Source: CAUJGQ01 sp042408665 (lineage in GTDB: Bacteria; Chloroflexota; Dehalococcoidia; CAUJGQ01). From it: a stretch of DNA of 13,684 bases. The position numbers and the translations under genes were made by a program. The notes below the pieces were generated by a model. It was given only the letters and a program-made list of their open reading frames with translations, did no database searches and had not been told where the DNA came from. Below are positions 1-6,898 of the stretch, one piece after another (position 1 is the stretch's first letter; each line of letters starts with the position of its first letter). The stretch spans positions 1-13,684 of the forward strand of contig JBHOQW010000251.1 of the NCBI GenBank assembly GCA_042408665.1. The letters run 5' to 3'.

Positions 1-125
1 CCGTGGTGGCGCGGGAGTACGGGCTGCCCTGCGTGACCGGCACGGTGATCGGCACGCGCGTAATCCCGGACGGGGCGCGGGTGACCGTGGACGGCACCCA
101 GGGGATCGTGCGCATCCTCGCGTAA
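1..125 (+). CDS. PEP-utilising mobile-domain protein, C-terminal fragment
   Basis: The 5' part lies outside the window; the frame is read from base 3 and ends with TAA at 123-125. The visible 40 residues begin VVAREYGLPCVTG and continue with a DG..V.VDG..G.V.IL pattern. This is the typical end of the swivelling phosphohistidine domain of PEP synthase, pyruvate phosphate dikinase, rifampicin phosphotransferase and relatives. In that family the phosphorylated His sits a few residues before the AREYG stretch, so here it would fall just upstream of the window and cannot be checked. The protein ends right after the domain, so the domain is C-terminal, as in rifampicin-phosphotransferase-like and stand-alone mobile-domain proteins. 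Which member it is cannot be decided from this piece. An intrinsic terminator follows 55 bases later. Confidence 0.8.
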   Translation, partial: VVAREYGLPCVTGTVIGTRVIPDGARVTVDGTQGIVRILA

Positions 126-180
126 GGCGCCGCCTCGGCCCGATCTCGGCTGCCGGCGGTTACCGCTTGCTTGCCCTATT

Positions 181-222
181 CCGGCCCGGAGGTAGTGCGA
201 CGCCTCCGGGCCGGAGGTTTTT
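181..222 (+). terminator. Rho-independent terminator
   Basis: A perfect 12-bp GC-rich stem (CCGGCCCGGAGG at 181-192 with its complement at 203-214) encloses a 10-base loop. It is followed by AGG and five T residues (218-222). It ends the PEP-utilising gene and insulates the downstream CoA-transferase pair, which must therefore have its own promoter. Confidence 0.9.
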
Positions 223-244
223 AGACATATAGGTTCAAACGCAC

Positions 245-258
245 TGGTATGGTATCGT
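245..258 (+). promoter_or_regulatory. Putative extended -10 promoter for the CoA-transferase pair
   Basis: Two overlapping extended -10 candidates occur here: TGGTATGGT (245-253) and TGGTATCGT (250-258). The second matches the TGGTAnnnT form seen before the tRNAs and lepA in this window. No good -35 lies at 17 bases; TTAGAC at 221-226 is too far away. Transcription would start near 265, giving a leader of about 37 bases before the ATG at 302. This is inferred from pattern only. Confidence 0.45.
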
Positions 259-301
259 GGGAACGCACCACCGGTGGTCACTTCCTGGCACGGAGCGGCG
301 C

Positions 302-1516
302 ATGGCAGGCGCACCCCTCCCGCTGGCCGGCTTCCGCGTGCTCGACGCCACCGATGAGCTGGGCGTGTACGCCACCAGGCTGCTCGTGGAACTGGGCGCC
401 GAGGTCGTCCGCCTGGAACCGCCGACGGGTGACCCCCTGCGCCGCTACCCGCCCTTTGCCGATGCCGACGGCCGCGTCAGCCTCTACCATCTGCACTTCA
501 ACGCCGGCAAGCGCTCGCTCACCCTGGACCTGACACGGCCAGCGGCCCACGACTGGCTAAACCGCTTGCTCACCACCTGCCACGCGCTGGTCGAGTCGGG
601 CCCGGTGCGTGGCTTGCTCAGCACCCGCATCGCCCTTACGGCGATGCGGGTGGCACGGCCCAACCTGGTCGTGGTCTCGGTCACGCCGTTCGGGCTGCAC
701 GGTCCCTACCGCGACCGCAGCGGCGGCGACCTGGTGGTGGCCGCCCACAGCGGCCTCCTCTGGCTCAACGGTCGGCCGGACGGTCCGCCCCACCGGCCAG
801 GGGGCGAGCAGGCGGCGCACATGGCTGGGCTGCTGGCGGCAAACGCCGCCCTGCTGGGCCTCTTCCATCAGCAGCGGACGGGTCAGGGCTGCCACCTGGA
901 CGTACCGGCGACGTTCGCGGCCAGCCTCGCCACTCTGCAGACGGCCAACGCCAACTACGTCACCTGGCACGGGCGCATCCCCACCCGGCGGGGGCTGGGC
1001 CTGCCACCCTTCCGCCACATCTTCCCGGCGGCAGACGGCTGGGTGGCGCTCACCGCCCTGCCCGGCCAGTGGCCGAACCTAGTACGGCTGCTGTGCGACC
1101 ACGACGCCGCCGCTGACCTCACCGACCCGGCGTACCGCGACGACGCCTACCGGTACGAGCAGGCCGAGCATATCAACGCGGTGATCGAGGCGTTCACCAG
1201 CCGCTACCCGAAGCAGTACCTATTCAAGGTCGCCCAGGAGGCAGGTGTGGCCTGCACACCGGTCAACACGGCGGCGGACCTGGCGGCCGACCCCTTCCTG
1301 CATGGGCGCGGTTGGTTCCGCCCGGTGCGGCACGCGGACCTGGGGCGCGTGCTCCGGTTTCCCGGGCCGCCGTTCCGTCTGGGCAACCCCGGCGCCGTTG
1401 GCGCTCCCCTTCACCCGGCGCCGGACCAGGGCGCCGATAATCACGCCGTCTGGGTGGATGAACTCGGCATGGACGCCGCCACGTTTGCCACGCTGTGCGC
1501 CACGGAGGTGCGATGA
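302..1516 (+). CDS. Class III CoA-transferase (CaiB/BaiF family), probably non-catalytic subunit
   Basis: This is a 404-residue protein of the family that moves CoA between carboxylic acids (formyl-CoA, carnitine and benzylsuccinate CoA-transferases). The ATG at 302 is chosen because GGAG lies at 292-295 and family homology (PLAGFRVLD) starts at once; the frame is open upstream to a GTG at 257, but without an RBS. Family signatures are the N-terminal LAG.RVLD, ELGAEV.R.E (residues 30-39), FNAGKRSLTLDL (66-77), GPYRDRSGGDLVVAAHSGLL..NG (134-157), RTGQG (192-196) and the C-terminal GVACTPVNT...DPFL. In active members an Asp stands about 20 residues before the R-TG-x-G motif; by my hand alignment this position is Ala171 or Ala172 (EQAAHMAG). 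The protein may therefore be a catalytically silent partner of the next gene product, as described for some two-subunit members. It overlaps the next gene by 4 bases, so the two are probably co-translated. The substrate is unknown. Confidence 0.88.
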   Translation: MAGAPLPLAGFRVLDATDELGVYATRLLVELGAEVVRLEPPTGDPLRRYPPFADADGRVSLYHLHFNAGKRSLTLDLTRPAAHDWLNRLLTTCHALVESGPVRGLLSTRIALTAMRVARPNLVVVSVTPFGLHGPYRDRSGGDLVVAAHSGLLWLNGRPDGPPHRPGGEQAAHMAGLLAANAALLGLFHQQRTGQGCHLDVPATFAASLATLQTANANYVTWHGRIPTRRGLGLPPFRHIFPAADGWVALTALPGQWPNLVRLLCDHDAAADLTDPAYRDDAYRYEQAEHINAVIEAFTSRYPKQYLFKVAQEAGVACTPVNTAADLAADPFLHGRGWFRPVRHADLGRVLRFPGPPFRLGNPGAVGAPLHPAPDQGADNHAVWVDELGMDAATFATLCATEVR

Positions 1517-2793
1517 GCGACATGGGCCACATGGTCGAGGCTTCGTCCTGGCAACCGCTGGCCGGCGTGCGGGTGTTGGATTTCACCTGGATGATCGCGG
1601 GGCCGCTGGGCACGCGCCTGCTGGCCACCTTCGGCGCGGAGGTGATCAAGGTTGAGTCCTACCACCGCGTGGACCGCGTGCGCGAGACGGGGCCGCACCC
1701 GGACGGCCCCTGGAGCATCAACGAGGACGGTTCGTTCAACGACGTCAACCTGGGAAAGAAGAGCATCCTGCTGAACCTGAACTTCCCGGAGGGCCAGGAC
1801 CTGGCCCGGCGCCTGGCGGCGGTGTCGGATATCGTGGCCGCCAACTTCACCGGCGACCGCCTGGACCGCTGGCATCTCGGTTTCGACGATCTGGTCAAGG
1901 TGCGGCCGGATCTGATCTTTCTCAACATGCCGGTGTTTGCCAGCACGGGACCGCGCCGGCGTTGGGGCGGCATCGGCACGCACATCAACGCTCTGGCCGG
2001 CATCAACAGTATCTCCGGCTTTCCGGACGACCCCCCGTTCGGCCTCGGCCCGCTCTATCCGGACTTCAGCTCCAACCCGTTCCACGCCATGGCGGCGGTG
2101 CTGGCCGCCCTGATCAACCGGGAGCGGGGCGCCGGCGCGCAGTTCATCGAGGTGAGCCAGTACGAATCGACGGCCAGTATCCTCGGCCCCACCCTGCTCC
2201 AGTACACGGCCACCGGCACGCTGCCGCCGCGTCTGGGCAACCGCTCGCCGCGCCACTGTCCGCACAACGTCTACCCCTGTCAGGCTGCCCCCGCGTCGGG
2301 GCCGACAGCCGGCGCGGGCACGCCAACCGATCGCTGGTGCGCCGTCGCGGTGGCGACGGACACCGAGTGGGCCGCCCTGTGCGCGGTGCTCGGCCACCCC
2401 GAATGGCGGGACGACCCGCGCTTCGCCACAGCCGCGGCGCGGCGCCGGCACGAAGACGCCCTCGATGCGCTCATCGCGGCCGAAACCACCCGTTGGTCGG
2501 CAGAGGAGCTGGCGGCGCGCCTGCAGGCGGCGGGCGTACCGGCGGCGCCGGTCAACCATGCCGGTGACCTGCTCGCGGACCCGTGGTACCGGGCGGAGTA
2601 CTTCCACGAGCTGGCCGGGCCGGAGGGCTGCCGGTTCACCGCGCACGGCGAGCCCATCCGCCCCTCTGGTCGCAGGCAGCCGGTGCGACGGGCACCGCTC
2701 ATGGGCGAGCACACGGAGGAGGTGTTCCAGCACCTCCTCGGACTGTCGCCGGACGAGGTCAACCGCCTGGTCGCGGCCGGCGTGCTGGGCTGA
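1513..2793 (+). CDS. Class III CoA-transferase (CaiB/BaiF family), probably catalytic subunit
   Basis: This 426-residue protein starts at the ATG of an ATGA overlap with the previous gene (1513-1516), with GGAGG at 1504-1508 inside the upstream coding end. ATGs at 1522 and 1531 are in-frame alternatives. Family marks are LAGVRVLDFTWMIAGPLGTRLLATFGAEVIKVES (residues 16-49), NLGKKSILLNLNFPEGQDLARRL (79-101), the YPDFSSNPFHAMAAVLAAL segment (182-200), GAGAQFIEVSQYE (206-218) and GVPAAPVNHAGDLLADPWYR (341-360). Asp184 in YPD is the best candidate for the nucleophile that forms the aspartyl-CoA thioester in this family. The two products differ clearly in sequence, so this is not a recent duplication. 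They probably form one enzyme, like the two-subunit benzylsuccinate CoA-transferase BbsEF. No acyl-CoA ligase, dehydrogenase or hydratase lies beside them, so the pathway is not shown. Confidence 0.92.
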   Translation: MSDMGHMVEASSWQPLAGVRVLDFTWMIAGPLGTRLLATFGAEVIKVESYHRVDRVRETGPHPDGPWSINEDGSFNDVNLGKKSILLNLNFPEGQDLARRLAAVSDIVAANFTGDRLDRWHLGFDDLVKVRPDLIFLNMPVFASTGPRRRWGGIGTHINALAGINSISGFPDDPPFGLGPLYPDFSSNPFHAMAAVLAALINRERGAGAQFIEVSQYESTASILGPTLLQYTATGTLPPRLGNRSPRHCPHNVYPCQAAPASGPTAGAGTPTDRWCAVAVATDTEWAALCAVLGHPEWRDDPRFATAAARRRHEDALDALIAAETTRWSAEELAARLQAAGVPAAPVNHAGDLLADPWYRAEYFHELAGPEGCRFTAHGEPIRPSGRRQPVRRAPLMGEHTEEVFQHLLGLSPDEVNRLVAAGVLG

Positions 2794-3009
2794 CGGTTGG
2801 TAAGGCGTGGAACCGTTGCATCTGCCGGCCGAGCCTTGCCCGGTGATCGTGTGGCGGGCGGCGAGCGGTGTGGACGTGCGGCTCACCTAAACCGGCGATC
2901 TGAGGATGGCGGCGCCGGGCGAAGATAGCCGGTGCGCGGGGTCGGCGCGGTCGCGGTGGGCGCCGAGGGCGCTAGGCGCCCTCGGCTTGCGCTGAGCACG
3001 GCGGAAAAA
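2794..3009. other. Non-coding stretch before the tRNA promoters
   Basis: No credible gene is seen between the CoA-transferase stop and the first tRNA promoter. The stretch holds a weak 6-bp hairpin directly at the stop (ACGGTT 2793-2798 with AACCGT 2811-2816) and a strong hairpin listed separately at 2962-2986. The rest shows no repeats or motifs that I can interpret. Confidence 0.5.
2962..2988 (+). terminator. Possible terminator hairpin without a long T run
   Basis: A perfect 11-bp stem GCCGAGGGCGC (2962-2972) with its complement at 2976-2986 closes a 3-base loop. Only two T residues follow, so it is not a textbook intrinsic terminator. It lies between the CoA-transferase pair and the tRNA promoters, where a transcription stop would be expected. 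It is symmetric and could act on either strand. Confidence 0.5.
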
Positions 3010-3038
3010 TTGACGCTTGCCGACGTGGTTGGTACACT
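3010..3038 (+). promoter_or_regulatory. Sigma-70-type promoter 1 for the tRNA unit
   Basis: A TTGACG -35 (3010-3015) is separated by 17 bases from a TACACT -10 (3033-3038). The -10 is preceded by TG-G, so it is also an extended -10. It lies about 100 bases before tRNA-Lys. The same 9-base -10 block recurs exactly 60 bases downstream. Confidence 0.8.
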
Positions 3039-3069
3039 TGTTCGTGAGCGGAACGACTGCGTGCGTGTC

Positions 3070-3098
3070 TTGCTGGCGTAGGCGGGGCGTGGTACACT
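3070..3098 (+). promoter_or_regulatory. Sigma-70-type promoter 2 for the tRNA unit
   Basis: TTGCTG (3070-3075), a 17-base spacer and TACACT (3093-3098) within TGGTACACT repeat the architecture of the promoter 60 bases upstream. The start would be near 3105, about 30 bases before the mature tRNA-Lys 5' end. Tandem promoters are common for stable RNA genes. Confidence 0.78.
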
Positions 3099-3136
3099 GC
3101 GGTTGCGCCTCGCGGTGCGGCAGCGCCGTCTCGGTT

Positions 3137-3209
<73 letters not shown>

Positions 3210-3226
3210 CCTGCACGAGAGCCTGA

Positions 3227-3276
3227 GTGCTGTGTGCTGGGTGCCGGGGCGTGTCCCGGCACCGGGCGCGCAGCAC
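3227..3276 (+). other. Inter-tRNA hairpin
   Basis: Between the two tRNAs a 9-bp stem, GGTGCCGGG (3240-3248) with CCCGGCACC (3255-3263), closes a 6-base loop. An outer GTGCTG (3227-3232) can pair with CAGCAC (3271-3276). No T run follows, so it is more likely a spacer structure or processing element in a joint tRNA transcript than a terminator. Confidence 0.5.
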
Positions 3277-3289
3277 TTCGTGCACTTGT

Positions 3290-3374
3290 GGGGAAGTGGC
3301 GGAACTGGCAGACGCGCATGACTTAGGATCATGTGCCGCGAGGCGTAGGAGTTCGAGTCTCCTCTTCCCCACCA
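3290..3374 (+). tRNA. tRNA-Leu (anticodon TAG)
   Basis: This is a class II tRNA with a long variable arm and an encoded CCA (3372-3374). The acceptor GGGGAAG (3290-3296) pairs perfectly with CTTCCCC (3364-3370), and the discriminator is A3371. The anticodon loop CTTAGGA, closed by CATGA/TCATG, gives TAG. The T loop is TTCGAGT. It reads CUA and other CUN codons. It lies 80 bases after tRNA-Lys with no promoter visible in between, so the pair is probably one transcript. Confidence 0.96.
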
Positions 3375-3556
3375 GTTGACGGATCGCGCGAAGTATCGCA
3401 GGATATCGCGGAACCCAGATCTCGGAACCGTTCAACTCCGAGCTGGTGCTGCGGCGCGATCCCGTCCCCGCCCGGAGCAGCCGCGTGGCGGCAGAGGCCG
3501 CGAGGGGACGCCGCGGTCGGGTCGGGAGCGGTAGGGATCACGAGAGGGGAGGATCG
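3375..3556 (+). other. Leader between tRNA-Leu and oppD
   Basis: This is a 182-base spacer. TTGACG (3376-3381), directly after the tRNA CCA, could be a -35, but at 17 bases there is only a poor -10 (CAGGAT, 3399-3404). An imperfect inverted repeat pairs GTTGACGG (3375-3382) with CCGTTCAAC (3428-3436, one bulge). No T-rich terminator separates the tRNA from oppD, so oppDF may be transcribed in part by read-through from the tRNA promoters. I see no riboswitch or gene here. Confidence 0.35.
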
Positions 3557-4572
<1,016 letters not shown>

Positions 4573-4576
<4 letters not shown>

Positions 4577-5589
4577 CGACGCAGACCGCCGCTACCGGCA
4601 CGTCCCGGGCCAAGCCCGGCGAGGTTCTGGTCGATGTCCAGGACCTGAAAATGTACTTCCCCGTCACGGCAGGGCTGATCTTCCAGCGCAAGGTCGCCGA
4701 CGTGAAGGCCGTGGACGGCGTCACGTTCCAGATCAAGCGCGGCGAGACGCTCGGCCTGGTAGGGGAGTCGGGCTGCGGGAAGTCCACTACCGGCCGCGCC
4801 ATCCTCCAGCTCTATCGCCCCACCGCCGGCCGCGTGTTGTTCGACGGCGTGGACCTCACCCAGCTCAAGGGGGGCGACCTACGCCGCTTCCGCCGCCGCA
4901 TGCAGATGATCTTCCAGGACCCGTACGCCTCCCTCAACCCGCGCATGTCCGTGGGCTCGATCATCGCCGAGCCGCTGGCCATCCATAACCTGGCCAAGGG
5001 CAAAGCGCGCAAGGAGCGCGTGCAGGAGCTGCTCAGCGTGGTCGGGCTCAACCCGTACTACGCCAACCGCTACCCGCATGAGTTCTCCGGCGGCCAGCGC
5101 CAGCGCATCGGCATCGCCCGCGCCCTGGCCGTGGAGCCGGACTTCATCGTCTGCGACGAGCCCGTCTCCGCGCTGGACGTGTCCATCCAGGCGCAGATCA
5201 TCAACCTGCTGGAAGACCTGCAGGATCGCTTCGGGCTCACGTATCTATTCATCGCCCACGACCTGTCGGTGGTACGGCATATTTCCGACCGCGTGGCGGT
5301 GATGTACCTCGGCCATATCGTGGAGTTGGCGGACCGCAACGAGCTGTACGAGCACCCGCTGCACCCGTACACCAAGGCGTTGCTCTCCGCCGTGCCCATC
5401 CCCGACCCGGCCATCGAGGCCAAGCGTGAGCGGATCATCCTCACCGGCGATGTGCCCAGCCCGCTGCGTCCGCCGCCCGGCTGTGTGTTCCACACCCGCT
5501 GCCCCATCGCCATCGAGGAGTGCCGCGAACGGATCCCCGAGTGGCGCCAGGTGGGCAGCGACCATTGGGTGGCCTGCCATCGCGTCTAG
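4573..5589 (+). CDS. oppF: Oligopeptide/dipeptide-type ABC transporter ATPase (OppF/DppF)
   Basis: This is a 338-residue second ATPase, expected to form a heterodimer with the OppD-like product on a shared membrane complex. The start is the ATG in the ATGA overlap (4573-4576), with GGAGG at 4558-4562; the frame is open further upstream, but only inside oppD. Motifs are Walker A GESGCGKS (64-71), Q-loop Gln115 in FQDPYASLNPR, signature FSGGQ (171-175), Walker B FIVCDE (191-196) and H-loop His229. Cys304, Cys310, Cys317 and Cys335 repeat exactly the Cx5Cx6Cx17C spacing of the neighbour, so both subunits could bind an iron-sulfur cluster. The FSGGQRQRIGIARAL form is typical of the F-type subunit. 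A GC hairpin follows 21 bases after the stop. Confidence 0.94.
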
Positions 5590-5609
5590 ATCGACCTGCT
5601 GGACGGGAC

Positions 5610-5637
5610 CGGCCCCCTGCCACGCCGCAGGGGGCCG
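5610..5637 (+). terminator. Hairpin after oppF, possible terminator
   Basis: An 11-bp perfect stem CGGCCCCCTGC (5610-5620), a 6-base loop and the complement at 5627-5637 lie 21 bases past the oppF stop. No T run follows, so it may be an incomplete terminator or an mRNA 3'-end stabiliser. The next gene starts only 18 bases further on and may depend on read-through. Confidence 0.55.
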
Positions 5638-5655
5638 TACTGTGTCTGGAGACCC

Positions 5656-6813
5656 ATGAATAGGGCAGCGATGGTCGGCGCGCGCCGCGCCGCCGCGCCG
5701 ATCTCACTCCTCCTCGTCACCCTGGCCGCGGTGTTGCCCGCCTGCCGCCCGACCGCCCCGCTGGTCGTGGCGCGAGTGCTGGTCGCCGCACCGCTTGCGA
5801 GCGAGCGAACCGCGGCGGGCCGCGACGTGGTGGACGCCGTGCGCCTGGCCGTGGAGGAGTGGCAGGCCAGCGCGCCAACCACGGGCCGCCTGCGCCTGGA
5901 GCTGGTCACCGTGGACGAAGACGCGACCGAGCCGCTGCGCGCTCTGCTGCGCGACCCGCATCTCCTGCTGGCGGTGGGCTTCACCAGCGAGGCCGCAGCC
6001 GCGACGGCGCGCGGTCTGCTGGCCGCGCCGGACGCACCCGCCGGCGTGGCACTGGCCAACCCGGGTCCGGGCGGGCGTCCGTCGGGCCTAGTGGAGTTGG
6101 CGCCCACCACGCGCCAGGTCCAGGAGGTGGCGGCCGCCGCCCTGGCCTACAACTTCGGCCCGCTGCCGGTGGCGGTGATCGCCTCGGCCGACCCGGAGGC
6201 GGTGGCGGCCGCCCAGGCCTTCGCCGCCCTGGCGCCCGGGCGCGAGCTGCCGGTGCGCGCCCTCTTCACCCTGAGTGGAGAGGACACCGATTTCGTGCGC
6301 CTGGCGCAGGCGGTGCGGTCACCGACGCCGCAGCTCGTGTACGTCACCGGTAACGGTGTCGATGCCGGCTCGCTGTGGGCCGAACTGCGCCTGCGCGACG
6401 CCCGCGCCCGCCTGGTGCTCGGCCTCGGCGTCCTCGGTGAGGGGTTCTACCGCACGGCCGGCGGCTTCTTCGACGGTGTTTCCGCGATTGAGATCACCCC
6501 CCGGCCGGCTGAGTCGGAGCGCGCCCGAGACTTCGTCGCCCGCTTCAGCGCCCGGTACGGGCGGGCGCCCACGGCCCTAGCTGGTCGGGCCTACGACGCC
6601 GCGGCGCTGGGCCTCGCCGCCGTGCGCGCGGCGGCCGCCAATACGCCCACGCGGCCGGCCGTGCGTGCGGCGCTGGCCGCCGTCACCAGCTATCGGGGCG
6701 TCATGCGCACCTACGAGCTGGTGGACGGCGCACCGGCCCGTTGGCCGTTGGCCATGTACCGGCTAGGGCGTGACGGCGCGCCGACGCTCATCGGTGAACC
6801 GGAGATCCCCTGA
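5656..6813 (+). CDS. Type 1 periplasmic-binding-fold lipoprotein (branched-chain amino-acid/LivK-like)
   Basis: This 385-residue protein starts at the ATG at 5656 (GGAGA at 5648-5652; ATG 5671 is an alternative). The N-terminus has Arg10-Arg11, a hydrophobic run (16-27) and a lipobox-like LPAC with Cys30; Pro at -2 is unusual, so lipid attachment is probable rather than certain. The mature part follows the Leu/Ile/Val-binding fold: a first strand V..ARVLVAAPL, helix GRDVVDAVRLAVEEW (55-69), the DED motif after LRLELVTV, LAYNFGPLPVAVIASADPEAVAAAQAF, QLVYVTGNGVDAGSLWAELRLRDARA and the late segment ARDFVARFSARYGRAPTALAGRAYDAAALGLAAV. It is expected outside the membrane as a ligand receptor. It sits after oppDF but belongs to another binding-protein class, and no liv permease or ATPase lies here, so it may serve a distant transporter or a sensor. 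The ligand is unknown. Confidence 0.8.
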   Translation: MNRAAMVGARRAAAPISLLLVTLAAVLPACRPTAPLVVARVLVAAPLASERTAAGRDVVDAVRLAVEEWQASAPTTGRLRLELVTVDEDATEPLRALLRDPHLLLAVGFTSEAAAATARGLLAAPDAPAGVALANPGPGGRPSGLVELAPTTRQVQEVAAAALAYNFGPLPVAVIASADPEAVAAAQAFAALAPGRELPVRALFTLSGEDTDFVRLAQAVRSPTPQLVYVTGNGVDAGSLWAELRLRDARARLVLGLGVLGEGFYRTAGGFFDGVSAIEITPRPAESERARDFVARFSARYGRAPTALAGRAYDAAALGLAAVRAAAANTPTRPAVRAALAAVTSYRGVMRTYELVDGAPARWPLAMYRLGRDGAPTLIGEPEIP

Positions 6814-6881
6814 CGGACCTCGCCCAGCAAGGCCGCGTCGCCCGCGCGTACCCGAGGGGTCACCGGCGGCAGGCGACGGTA

Positions 6882-6890
6882 TGGTACGAT
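6882..6890 (+). promoter_or_regulatory. Extended -10 promoter of lepA
   Basis: TGGTACGAT (6882-6890) is an extended -10 (TG-n-TACGAT) with no recognisable -35. Its expected start point (about 6896-6899) coincides with the lepA ATG at 6899, and no ribosome-binding sequence lies between. This supports a leaderless or almost leaderless mRNA. Confidence 0.6.
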
Positions 6891-6898
6891 GAACGTGT

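Noticed and set aside
1441..2886. Minus-strand open frame of 481 codons across the second CoA-transferase gene
   Set aside because: It lies wholly opposite a clear family member, has Arg/Gly/His-rich low-complexity composition and no recognisable domain. It is a shadow caused by high GC.
2875..2888. GCGGCTCACCT block identical to the 3' end of tRNA-Lys (3202-3212), as a possible attachment-site remnant
   Set aside because: The match is only 11 bases, with no integrase or mobile element in the window and no further similarity around it; coincidence is likely.
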